Origin: Nitzschia putrida
Lineage: Eukaryota > Bacillariophyta > Bacillariophyceae > Bacillariales > Bacillariaceae
Assembly: GCA_016586335.1 (NCBI GenBank)
Contig: BLYE01000007.1
Coordinates: 912,019 to 976,018 of the forward strand
Reading direction: 5' to 3'
DNA: 64,000 nucleotides
The position numbers and the translations under genes were made by a program. Under the pieces are notes generated by a model. That model searched no databases. It saw only the letters and a program-made list of their open reading frames with translations, and was not told the DNA's origin. Below, one piece after another: positions 49,395-58,445 of the stretch (positions are counted from its first letter, which is position 1; each line of letters starts with the position of its first letter).

Positions 49395-51503
49395 ATGTGG
49401 AGACTTTTGGCAAAGAACCATGTAGTGAGAAATCAAAGGAAACAACTTGGTTCGATCTCTGTACCTGCCACTAGAAAAGTTTCTGGGACTACGACTGCAG
49501 CGGCCTTTCATGAAAAAGCTGTTCAGCGGTTATTGGAAACAAACAAGCCTTGGGATGACGCTATGATACATCAAGCAAAGCAATCGATTCAATGGAGAAC
49601 AACAAATCAAGATATTCCTCTGATTGCACCATTGGTGTTTCAAGACAACTGGCGTCTATGGGAGAGCTTAGTATCGTGCGATACTGTTGAGAAAATTGAG
49701 TTGGAGTTGTTCCATTTCCTGTTGCACCAGTGGCGACATCAGTTGTCCCCAGCAATCCGAGCTCCCGATTCGCCCACCGCAAGACAAATGATGGATTGGG
49801 TGCAAGAATATACTCGAAAAGGCATCCTTACCCCAGATTCGCAAACCTATGACCTAATCTTACATGCAGTGTCCCTCGAATCCAATGAGGTGTCCTTGGA
49901 AGTAGTTGAGTGGGCAGACAACATTGTTCGACATATGATTTCTCAGCCTGATGGCGGAATTTTCCCTCCTCCTTCTATCGTCACATTTGCCACTATCCTT
50001 CAATTGTGGCTTTCTGCGGTGGAGATGAATGTAAAACCCCAAAAGCGATCGAGCAATGCTAAATTCTTGGAAAGAATAGAGTGGCTGGAAGAGCACAGAG
50101 CCCTCCTCCAACAGAATGGGAACACCAGCTTGAAGGCAAATCTCATTTACTCAACAAGCCTCATGAATGCATACGCTCTTTCAGGTCACCCGAAGGAATG
50201 CCAAGCCATTTGGGATCAGTGGTGGGATGAAGTGAATCCTGACGATGTCGAGTCCAAAAATTCGAGGAAATCTGTTCCTTCAAGAGAACTGCCAAATATT
50301 CAAACAGGGACGGTTCTGCTGAATGCCTGGAAATCGGATCCCATGCGTGCGACGGCAATTTTGGAAGAATTGAATCGACTTCATTCGCAGGGTTACTTGG
50401 CAGATCCTCCGAATGTCATTTCATACACGATTGTGTTGGATGCCTGGGCGAAGTGCACTTCAGATCCTGCTAGTGACCAAAAAGCGGAAGGTATCTTGAG
50501 AGAGATTGCTCAGCGAACGGTCGAAGGACCCAATGTTGTTTCATACACAACTGTCATTGATGCCTATGCTAAGAATGGAAACTTCCCCAAAGCTCAAGCT
50601 CTGTTCCAGGAAATGATTCAACAGGGAGTGGCACCCAACACTGCCACTTTCAATGCCTTGCTGTTCTCCATGTCAAAGAACGAAGGGCCCGATCAAGCCA
50701 AGGATATTCTCACCGCAATGAATCAATTGGCCAGTGATCACGGTTGGGATTGTTGTCCTAATGTTGCCTCCTATACAACTGTTCTACAACACTACGTCAA
50801 TCGAGGAGATGTAATTGGAGCTTTTGAAGTGTGGGAGTTTTTGATGACAAGCAATGTGGAGCCCGATGTCTTGACATTGAATATATTGTTGTCAGCTCTG
50901 GCCAAAGTTGGAGATGTGGAAAAGGCAGAACAAACATTTTGTTCGGTAACAAATGGGGGTCCTATTCGACCCACCATTGTTACATACACAAACATGATGA
51001 ACGCGTGGGTGAACCACAAAACTGGAGACAAGAAAAATGTTCTCGGTGGTGTCGAGAAGTACTGGAATTCCATGCAACAAGTGGGAATGTCGCCAAATAT
51101 TTTTGCTTACACCGTCCTATGCAGGTGTTATGCTAGATTTGGGATGGGATCAGCAGCAGTACAACTTCTGAAAAATCTGTCGACACAAAGGGGCAATGGC
51201 GACAATGCACCCAACGTCATGTTCTATACTCAAGTTGTCACAGCCCTTGCAAACTCGGCTAAAATGAATAGCAAAGAACGGTCTTCGGTCGTCCAAAGCG
51301 CACAAAACGTGTTGAACGACATGATTGTTGCCGGGGTTTCGCCAAACAAGTTCACCTGGAGTGCCTACCTCCGTGCCATCCAATTCTCTACTGGCCAGGA
51401 CAAAAGGCAACTAGCAGAACACGCTGCAGATTGGATGGTACAACTGGGAACAAAACCAAACAAGTCTCTGAAAGACTTCCTGGCCAGACTAAGGAAAAAA
51501 TAA
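49395..51503 (+). CDS. pentatricopeptide repeat (PPR) protein, probably mitochondrial
   Basis: 702 aa from the ATG at 49395; the open frame upstream has no ATG. PPR proteins bind organellar RNA, one base per 35-residue repeat, in processing, editing or translation. The N-terminus (MWRLLAKNHVVRNQRKQLG) is basic and acid-free, as in a mitochondrial presequence. At least seven repeats are visible in the C-terminal two-thirds: VISYTIVLDAWAK, VVSYTTVIDAYAKNGNFPKA, NTATFNALLFSMSK, VASYTTVLQHYVNRGDVIGA, DVLTLNILLSALAKVGDVEKA, IVTYTNMMNAWVN and IFAYTVLCRCYARFG. The N-terminal third has weaker repeats. No DYW, SMR or LAGLIDADG domain follows, so it is a P-class protein. Its 3' end converges with the hydrolase-GTPase gene, 35 bp apart. 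Confidence 0.93.
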   Translation: MWRLLAKNHVVRNQRKQLGSISVPATRKVSGTTTAAAFHEKAVQRLLETNKPWDDAMIHQAKQSIQWRTTNQDIPLIAPLVFQDNWRLWESLVSCDTVEKIELELFHFLLHQWRHQLSPAIRAPDSPTARQMMDWVQEYTRKGILTPDSQTYDLILHAVSLESNEVSLEVVEWADNIVRHMISQPDGGIFPPPSIVTFATILQLWLSAVEMNVKPQKRSSNAKFLERIEWLEEHRALLQQNGNTSLKANLIYSTSLMNAYALSGHPKECQAIWDQWWDEVNPDDVESKNSRKSVPSRELPNIQTGTVLLNAWKSDPMRATAILEELNRLHSQGYLADPPNVISYTIVLDAWAKCTSDPASDQKAEGILREIAQRTVEGPNVVSYTTVIDAYAKNGNFPKAQALFQEMIQQGVAPNTATFNALLFSMSKNEGPDQAKDILTAMNQLASDHGWDCCPNVASYTTVLQHYVNRGDVIGAFEVWEFLMTSNVEPDVLTLNILLSALAKVGDVEKAEQTFCSVTNGGPIRPTIVTYTNMMNAWVNHKTGDKKNVLGGVEKYWNSMQQVGMSPNIFAYTVLCRCYARFGMGSAAVQLLKNLSTQRGNGDNAPNVMFYTQVVTALANSAKMNSKERSSVVQSAQNVLNDMIVAGVSPNKFTWSAYLRAIQFSTGQDKRQLAEHAADWMVQLGTKPNKSLKDFLARLRKK

Positions 51504-51538
51504 CTGGCACGTGTTGACAGTGACTCTCCTTGCCTAGT

Positions 51539-54394
51539 CTAACTTTGCCACACGGCCCTTCGGTTAGACATGATTTTGATGATGCGATACTTTCGTTCCA
51601 TGATCTCGAGTTTGGGAATAGGTTTGGGTTTGTCGCCAATATTCTCTGCAGCTTCTGCTCGGACAAATTCACCTCCAATGGCACCTAATTTCTTCAACGC
51701 ATAGAAAACATCCTCCACCGTAGATCCTGGCTTCATTAGAAGGACATCTCGTAGCTTTTGGTTCGAAGACTTATTCTTGTCGGGCACGGTGTATCCATCA
51801 GCCTGCCAGCAGGAAGGAAGTGTTCCTCCTGCCGCTGAGATACAGCCAACCATGCCAGGAGAAGGAAGGGACGCGTTCTCGGCGGCTTCTCTGTTGAGAC
51901 TGGGAAGTGGAGCGTACGTCGTCATATCCAGAACGGGGAACACAAACACTGGTGGACGTAGCATCATTGCACTGGTCAAACATTTCCAAACACCAAGAGG
52001 AGGAGACCCTTCAGGAGACTTGTCAGTTTTCTTCAGGCAACTCCGTACATACATCATTTCCTGGCGAGCAGCCATGGAGGTCCCGACATGTGCTCCGTGA
52101 ATGGGAAGGGAGTTTTCGATTTGTGTCACATACTCTTTGCTGGATGGCAAATCACATTTGTTCAATGCAAGGGCCATGGGGAAGCGGACACCCAAAAATG
52201 TGCTGACCAAACGTTGCACGTCCGCTTGATTCCATGTTGAAAATTGATCCAGTGCCCTTTCACGGTCATGAACCTCCTCCAAATATTTCTCGAGAGCCGA
52301 CAGAATTACTTGAGTCACAATTTCACGCTGTCCATATCCACTGAACATTCCCGATAGCTTCACTCTTCCTCTTCGCAAAACGGCATCCCACTTGGCTGCC
52401 AGATTGCCATACACCCATTCTACTAATTCGTTGCGAATCCACGCCAAGTCATCTAGTGGGTTTGTCAATTCCGACGTCTCTTCATCCTCCGTAGCCGTCT
52501 TGTTTCCCTGAGCATCCGCTGTCCCACTAGCATCGAGCACATGAACGAGGACGGTAGCGTCAGTCAAGTCATTGAGAAATTGATTGCCTCGTCCCCTCCC
52601 TTGATATGCTCCCGGAACTAACCCGGCTACATCTTTGAGCAGGACAGGAAGGAACCTCCGACCATCTGGCGATCGACCATGTGTCGAGCCATAGGATGTT
52701 GGGTCGATGCCATCCGCGTCTTCTGGACAAACCCCTGGTGGTGCGGGAATCAAGCAATAGCCAATGTTGGGATCGATTGTGGTAAATGGATGGGCTGCCA
52801 TGCTCGCGCCACCCCACTCGGACGATTCGTCGTCACCTCGTTGCCGAGAAAAGCCTGTAGCTGCATTGAAGAAGGTAGACTTTCCAGCCGAGGGTTTACC
52901 GACCAATCCAATGACATAGGACCATGTTGCACTGCTTCCACTCTTTTGTGACGTGCCACCCCGAACGTTGTATTCTTGTCGTTTCAGAATTCCTTCGGAA
53001 ATGTCTAGACCTTCCAAGTTGCTCTGACGAACTGCTTCTGGGTCGGAAGGTGGTATGAGTGGATTCCCCACTGAATCTTTCTCGGTTGATTCTGCGGTTG
53101 CATCCATCGAGGCCTGTGCTGCAGTGGTAGTGTTGGGTGGTCCCTTCCCAATAGGATTTTCTGCTTCTCCTTGCTCGGGTGGACTATCCAAATATTCCTT
53201 GACCGCATACACTCCAGAGAGCACACTAGGCATACCCATTTCGAGTGTAGACGTTTCTGTCAAAATGCTCATGACTCGATCGACCCGTTTGGATGGGAAC
53301 TCATAGTTGTTGTTTTCATGCACGAGGTGGTACTGCGGAATGGCCTCCAAGGGGTAATTGTGTGGATATTGTATTTGTAGAGTGAGTGGATGTTTGGGCC
53401 AATTGGTGGTCCCTGGTTCAGGATCTTCTTCTGCACGAAGACGCATGCGATATCGAATGGGAAACTCAGGGACCATTTCGCCATCGACTTCTAGCAAAGG
53501 TGATTGTACTTGGATTTCATCTGGAAAAATGGCCTCTAACGCCTGAACTTCATCCCTTTGTAGCATGCCGGCTTCTTCATCCGGTATGACGACGGGTTGT
53601 GATGATGGGTAGATTGACGGAGGAGAAGAAGGAGTATTTCCGTCATGGTGGTGGTGGTGGTCTGGCTGTGGTGGGGTTCCAGGTGACATGCTACCTCTCC
53701 TGATATTCTTGGCAGTCATGGCCTGTACAATAAAATCCATATAGACTTGGAGATCTGGTCCTTTGGTCGGAACGAAATGCTTGCCAGGATGAACATATGT
53801 TTCTGCCTGCTGGTACATAGACATCAGCAACTCGGATTGATCCGGCGTCACCAAGGTGTCCCCTAGTCCCCATACATGAAGCGTTGGCACCTGGACATTT
53901 CGTTCTTCTTCTTGTTCCGGGTGAAGAAAGGAACTGGGTGGCAGTGGGGCATGGTAGCCACTGACTACAATGGTAAACTGCAAATTGCAAAACCATTCTT
54001 TTGGATTTGTTTCATGAAGCAACGACAACAAATATGTCAAGCGAGCTCCTTGGGAAAATCCAATAATCCCGACGACTCGATCGTTGTTCCAAGTAGACTG
54101 TTGTAACATTCTTAGTGTCTCATCCAATCCTTGATACTCGTCGTCTTGACGTTCCCACCAAGTCAACAAATGTCTTGCTTCTTCACCGTTTTGGTTGTCA
54201 TCTTGGACGGCAAAGGGAGCATCAGGTGCTAGAATTTCGACTTGACATTCCTTGGCAAGCCTTCGCTCCAAACGATCCAATCGACCCAACAAGATTTGTC
54301 CTGTCTGTCGATTTCCGTGTAACAACAAAACCAATTTGTTGGTAGATTTGTTGTTGTTTTTCTTCTTCTTGGATGGACCTTGCTGTTTGGTCAT
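51539..54394 (-). CDS. fusion protein: FSH1-type serine hydrolase, RWD domain, Obg/YchF-type GTPase
   Basis: 951 aa in one uninterrupted frame. Residues ~20-225: an alpha/beta hydrolase of the FSH1 type, with oxyanion motif LLHGNRQTG (24-32), nucleophile GFSQGA (Ser114), Asp179 and His206 in plausible triad positions. Residues ~278-405: an RWD domain (DEVQALEAIFPDE ... HPLTLQIQYPHNYPLEAIPQY). Residues ~492-950: a GTPase of the Obg/YchF superfamily, closest in my judgement to the archaeal/yeast Ygr210 type, with P-loop GKPSAGKS (499-506), switch PFTTIDP, DVAG (588-591), NKCD (745-748) and a C-terminal TGS-like region (DVLLMKPGSTVEDVFYAL). All active-site elements look intact. Such GTPases act near ribosomes, and RWD domains bind translation factors such as Gcn1 or DRG-binding partners, so a translation-linked role is inferred; the hydrolase role is unclear. 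Confidence 0.9.
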   Translation of the reverse strand: MTKQQGPSKKKKNNNKSTNKLVLLLHGNRQTGQILLGRLDRLERRLAKECQVEILAPDAPFAVQDDNQNGEEARHLLTWWERQDDEYQGLDETLRMLQQSTWNNDRVVGIIGFSQGARLTYLLSLLHETNPKEWFCNLQFTIVVSGYHAPLPPSSFLHPEQEEERNVQVPTLHVWGLGDTLVTPDQSELLMSMYQQAETYVHPGKHFVPTKGPDLQVYMDFIVQAMTAKNIRRGSMSPGTPPQPDHHHHHDGNTPSSPPSIYPSSQPVVIPDEEAGMLQRDEVQALEAIFPDEIQVQSPLLEVDGEMVPEFPIRYRMRLRAEEDPEPGTTNWPKHPLTLQIQYPHNYPLEAIPQYHLVHENNNYEFPSKRVDRVMSILTETSTLEMGMPSVLSGVYAVKEYLDSPPEQGEAENPIGKGPPNTTTAAQASMDATAESTEKDSVGNPLIPPSDPEAVRQSNLEGLDISEGILKRQEYNVRGGTSQKSGSSATWSYVIGLVGKPSAGKSTFFNAATGFSRQRGDDESSEWGGASMAAHPFTTIDPNIGYCLIPAPPGVCPEDADGIDPTSYGSTHGRSPDGRRFLPVLLKDVAGLVPGAYQGRGRGNQFLNDLTDATVLVHVLDASGTADAQGNKTATEDEETSELTNPLDDLAWIRNELVEWVYGNLAAKWDAVLRRGRVKLSGMFSGYGQREIVTQVILSALEKYLEEVHDRERALDQFSTWNQADVQRLVSTFLGVRFPMALALNKCDLPSSKEYVTQIENSLPIHGAHVGTSMAARQEMMYVRSCLKKTDKSPEGSPPLGVWKCLTSAMMLRPPVFVFPVLDMTTYAPLPSLNREAAENASLPSPGMVGCISAAGGTLPSCWQADGYTVPDKNKSSNQKLRDVLLMKPGSTVEDVFYALKKLGAIGGEFVRAEAAENIGDKPKPIPKLEIMERKYRIIKIMSNRRAVWQS

Positions 54395-54892
54395 GTTATT
54401 ATCGTTGGTGTGGTTGTGGTTGTTTCACAACGGTTAGTGGTGGTGGGTGGTGGGTGGCGGCGAGAAAAATTTCTCATCGTGCACATGGGACAACAACATT
54501 GCTGTTCCGAACGATGGCAAGATGGCCAGCCCACAGAAGTGATTCCACCTGGAAGTACAAGTGCTTGTTGAAGTCTACGTCTTACTACCGTAACCGGGTG
54601 GACCTCACGGCACTACAGACCGTTCATGACGTGGATATCCCCCGAATAACTGGGGATTTAGAAAATTTGACGGCAAGTACCGCTATTACTACGGTACTCC
54701 TACAGACTACTCGAAGTATATAGGAACTCCTATTGGCGGCACTTCACGAGTACTGCACCAAGGTACATTCTACGATGGTACCCACCAAGAAGCGGCATTT
54801 CGACCCCGTACATTTGCTACACAGTTTCTACGCTCCCAGTGTTCCTCTGTACTGACGTTTAGATTCGATATTTTCTTTGGGATTGTCAAGGC
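54395..54892. other. intergenic spacer
   Basis: About 500 bp upstream of the fusion gene, with no gene seen. It is followed by the decayed frames at 54893-55325. Confidence 0.4.
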
Positions 54893-55325
54893 CTATAATT
54901 CTGAGCCTCGCGCCCAGAAATACGGGGTTCGGGAACTTTTGACCTCGTCCATATAGCGAATCAGAGGAATCATCTCGGCATCATAGAGCACCTGGAGGGC
55001 ATTCATGGTTACGTCTTCGGGTCTGGGAAAGCACAATATAGTCCAAAAAATGACTTAAAGACTCAAAGTCATTGCGATTTATGAGTACTCCATTCGCGCT
55101 GGTTCCTGGGAATTCGCTTTGGACCACGTCAGGGCGCCAATAGCACCTTGGGTTAGGGGGTCGCTCCAGGGTACTTAAGGTAAACATTTGGGAACGCCGC
55201 GAAGTGGCAGTGACTGACGGTTTGTCATGTTCGCCAGATAAGTAGGGGTTCTGGTTGCAGGTTTCCCTAACTTCGGAGTGAAGGCAGAAACAGGAAGCAT
55301 CCGGAATGCATATAAGTCCGTGGAT
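54893..55325 (-). pseudogene. decayed or frameshifted coding remnant
   Basis: On the minus strand, a frame open from 55325 to 54981 (about 114 codons, no ATG at its start) reads RPDVVQSEFPGTSANGVLIN and NRNDFESLSHFLDYIV. A second frame then continues to 54893 with PEDVTMNALQVLYDAEM and IRYMDEVKSSRTPYFW. Read together they look like one protein broken by a shift near 55020-55050. The PG.....IN..DF.S...L..Y pattern weakly recalls the C-terminal part of GT10-type glycosyltransferases; that is a guess. No start codon, intron signals or intact gene is evident. Confidence 0.3.
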
Positions 55326-55584
55326 TCAAAGAGCTATACGTCACATCAACTAGCTGGATGATTCGCCACTAGTGCTGGATCTACATAATGGACACCACTT
55401 GCGAAACAGGGGAATACAAACTGGACCTAAGTAAATGCTCACCCGCATCACATACAACTGCATTCAACTACAACCGCGAAAAGACTTCAAGTTCTCTCTG
55501 AGGTTTCGGCTCACGACCACGCGATGGATTCCGATTGCTACCAGCTTGAATCTTTTGGTCCTGGTTCTGCTTCTAGGTGCTCTT

Positions 55585-56838
55585 TTACCGCAGCATGGCC
55601 CTCAGGGCTTCCGAGGCTCCTGGGCTGTTGGCAGCGGCAAACAGCTGTAGTAGAGAAGAAGGGTCTTGACCAAAGGTAGAGAGAGAAGCAGCAGGCAAGA
55701 ATCCGTTTGATGGGGTAGGAACGGGAGCTGGAGCGGGTGGCTGTGGTTGCTGTTGTTGTTGCTGCGACTGTAGCAAGTTCATGAGTTGACTAGCCATATC
55801 CCCTCTAGACGCAAGGTTGTTTTGCATCTGCAAGTTACCCGAAGAGAGTAGTTGTTGTAGTTGAGGTAAAGATAAGGATGTAGGTTGCTGTTGCGGAACA
55901 GGTTGGGCCGCTGGCTTGGAAAGCTTCTGTAGAGTAGCCATCAAATTGTGAGCATCCAACGTCGATGGAGAACTGTTGTTCTGACGCATGATGTTCTGGA
56001 GGAGTAGATCCATTTGACTAGTGGAAGAAGTAGGCGTGGAGGCTCTAGGAGCAGGAGCCCCACCAAAAAGAGCGGACACTTTCCCCAAGATATCTTGTTG
56101 CGAAGACAAATGCTGCTGTTGCTGCTGCTGTTGCGAATAGTTGGGGAGCGTGGAAAGAAGTGCCTTGAGAAGCATATCCTGCGAAGCTGCCATGGCAGGA
56201 GAAGCTCCACCCACCATGGACCCCATGGGTGTGGTACCCGAAGAAGCAGAAGAAGGAGGTCCACTCCGAAGAGCGGCACCCAGCAAGGGGTTGGAACTGT
56301 GCAGAGGACCTGTGGAAGAACCAGCCGTAGAGAGTACCTCATCGCTGGCAACCTTTGCAGTGCCCTTCTTGGCATCATTGCTATTGTCGTTCGATCCGCC
56401 AGTAGCATTTGGGAACTTGTTCTTGTGGCCTTGGAATCGAAGCGATTGCTTGGTTTTCTCTAGTACAATATCGGCCTCGGCCACAGTGTATCGCTTGCGA
56501 GCCAGTCGCATAGGTTTCTTGTCCTCTCCATCTACAGGAGAAGTAGCATCGACCACTTGGCGGAGGAAACGAGCACCGTTGGCCTTGACCATGTCAATAG
56601 CTTTCTTGGCAATCTTTTCCTTTTCCTTGCGCTTGTTGGTAGCCAAGTACTCATCTTGGAAGGTCTGCACAATAGTGCGATACCGAATGTTGCCTGGGTG
56701 CTCGTTGGGGCCAATGCCTCTACCCAACAACACATCGTATTGTTCTAGGGTAGTCATGGCACCTTCGGTGTCTTCGTTGTTGTTGTTACTGTTGCTGGCC
56801 ATTTCGTCTTTTGTGCTAGACTTCTCGTCCAAAGTCAT
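55585..56838 (-). CDS. DUF6824 protein with Gln-rich tail (divergent pair, left)
   Basis: 417 aa from the ATG at 56836-56838, in good context (ACACACCATGA); the frame above begins only with GTG. The DUF6824 domain (~33-145) opens with YDVLLGRGIGPNEHPGN, continues VQTFQDEYLATNKRKEKEKIAKKAI, NGARFLRQV and ends EKTKQSLRFQGHK. The rest is Ser/Gln/Pro/Leu-rich with glutamine runs and repeated LLQ or LLS blocks, like transcriptional activation regions. The Lys/Arg-rich character of the domain suggests nucleic-acid binding, but this is inference; the family has no established biochemical function that I know. Its neighbour 800 bp away on the other strand has the same design. Confidence 0.88.
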   Translation of the reverse strand: MTLDEKSSTKDEMASNSNNNNEDTEGAMTTLEQYDVLLGRGIGPNEHPGNIRYRTIVQTFQDEYLATNKRKEKEKIAKKAIDMVKANGARFLRQVVDATSPVDGEDKKPMRLARKRYTVAEADIVLEKTKQSLRFQGHKNKFPNATGGSNDNSNDAKKGTAKVASDEVLSTAGSSTGPLHSSNPLLGAALRSGPPSSASSGTTPMGSMVGGASPAMAASQDMLLKALLSTLPNYSQQQQQQQHLSSQQDILGKVSALFGGAPAPRASTPTSSTSQMDLLLQNIMRQNNSSPSTLDAHNLMATLQKLSKPAAQPVPQQQPTSLSLPQLQQLLSSGNLQMQNNLASRGDMASQLMNLLQSQQQQQQPQPPAPAPVPTPSNGFLPAASLSTFGQDPSSLLQLFAAANSPGASEALRAMLR

Positions 56839-57635
56839 GGTGTGTAAAAAAGTGGTAATCTTCACTTACAGTTAGTTTTTCGGGAGTAACGAGCTGGTCG
56901 ACGTAATCACAGAATTTATGCATAGTATCAAGAATTGCTGAGTCGGGAAAACTTTTCACATACCGTGGTGGTGCTTTTCGTTATTCGACATCTACACTCG
57001 AACTGTCAAACAGAAAAAAGGAAGACCTTCGTCCGGTACTGTATTCATGTGACATCCACGACACCTATTTCGATCATAATAATATGATATATCAAATCAC
57101 AAATGGTGAACCCAACACTGCTTAGCCGAGAAAACGACTTATAACCTTGAAGACACAAAGGCATAGGCACCCTGCACTCTACTTAAGGTGAGATTGACCT
57201 CAATGAGAACATGGTCCTGGTTCGCCTACACGTAGTTCAGTGTTCAAGTCCTGGACTCAACTTAACCTGACTGTATATGCAGATACTGCAGATGCGTGAC
57301 CCCGAGTTCTCATTTGAATACTGCCGGAACTTCCGGCAGCAAGGGCTCTAGTTGTAAATCTATATTTCGCTTTGCTTCCCTTATATGACACGTGAGAGTC
57401 TAGTTGACTCATAAATCATGTTTTCGCCGAGATTGGAGACAAATGGGAACTCACGTTTTGCAGGTCTCGGGCGGGGTTCGGGTCGAGGACAAGGGGAAAA
57501 AGGCTGGCCCTTTCTGTCCGAGGAGACGTGTATTCGTACTGAATCAATGTGCTGTGAAGGAAGGTGCTCATATTTTCTGAAATCCAGGAACCACCACCAC
57601 GCCACAAAACTAAAAACACCCAAAACAACACCAAC
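56839..57635. other. shared divergent promoter region of the DUF6824 pair
   Basis: About 800 bp between two head-to-head related genes. No further gene is seen. On the minus strand a GTAAGT lies about 35 bp before the left ATG, possibly a 5' UTR splice donor. The antisense frame from 58169 running into here is a shadow. Confidence 0.45.
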
Positions 57636-58445
57636 ATGTGTCATCCAAAGTGTGTCCCCAAGATCCAAAAGCTTGTTGTTGCTACTCCTCCCATCACAGA
57701 GAGCAGCTCCAGCAGCACTGCTTCTTGCAGTGACGAGGAAATGCATGATGTGGAACGCAAGGAAGAACTCATCACGCAAATTGGTGCTCACGATGTTTTG
57801 CTCGGCCGCGGTGCCGGACCCAACGAGCACAGCGGCAACGTTTCTTTCCGCATGACCATTGCCAAGTTCAAGAAGACTTACATGGCCACCACCAACAGAA
57901 GGCGCAAGAACATGATTGCCCGAGATGCAGTCCGAGCCATCAAGGCCAACAAGGGCAGATTCTTGCAACGAGTAGACGCCTTTAGCGACGTTTTCAAGAT
58001 CGCTGACGATGCCGTTGTTCTTGAGAAGACCAAGCAAGCTCTCAGACACATTGAGCGAAGCAAACGCCAAAAGACTGGTGCTTCTTCTCCTCCCACTTCT
58101 TCCCCTGTCACATCTACTACTTCCAGTTGCTCGCAACCTACTGTAGCACAAACAGCACAGTTGCAACAACTTTTGGATCTCATCAAGCTACAACAGCAAA
58201 CACCCAACCCTGTTCCATCTGCTTTGAGTCCATCGCCTCTATTGGCTTCTCTCCTTTCCACACCGGTCCAACAACCAGTGGTACGGGAAGCTCCTCCTAC
58301 ATCTGACCCTATTTTGGCATTGCTACGCTCCAACATGAGCCGTCAATTTGTGGCCCCACCAGTTCAGCCAGCTCCAACAACAGACAACTCTCAAGTTGCC
58401 AGGCTACTCATGGCTGCTGCTCTTTTGGTCCAAGGACAACGATAG
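57636..58445 (+). CDS. DUF6824 protein (divergent pair, right)
   Basis: 269 aa from the ATG at 57636 (CCAACATG); the frame above begins only with GTG. After a short Ser-rich acidic leader, the DUF6824 domain (~48-150) begins HDVLLGRGAGPNEHSGN and contains KTYMATTNRRRKNMIARDAV, NKGRFLQRV and EKTKQALRHIERSKRQK. The tail is rich in Gln, Pro, Ser and Leu, with the helix-like LQQLLDLIKLQQQ and a final RLLMAAALLVQGQR. It is paralogous to the left gene of the pair and shares the GPNEH variant with it, whereas the two genes at 3.7 and 6.3 kb have PIQEHHGN. Confidence 0.88.
   Translation: MCHPKCVPKIQKLVVATPPITESSSSSTASCSDEEMHDVERKEELITQIGAHDVLLGRGAGPNEHSGNVSFRMTIAKFKKTYMATTNRRRKNMIARDAVRAIKANKGRFLQRVDAFSDVFKIADDAVVLEKTKQALRHIERSKRQKTGASSPPTSSPVTSTTSSCSQPTVAQTAQLQQLLDLIKLQQQTPNPVPSALSPSPLLASLLSTPVQQPVVREAPPTSDPILALLRSNMSRQFVAPPVQPAPTTDNSQVARLLMAAALLVQGQR

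Noticed and set aside
57381..58169. 262-codon minus-strand open frame opposite the DUF6824 gene
   Set aside because: It overlaps the conserved DUF6824 domain in antisense and has no domain of its own.
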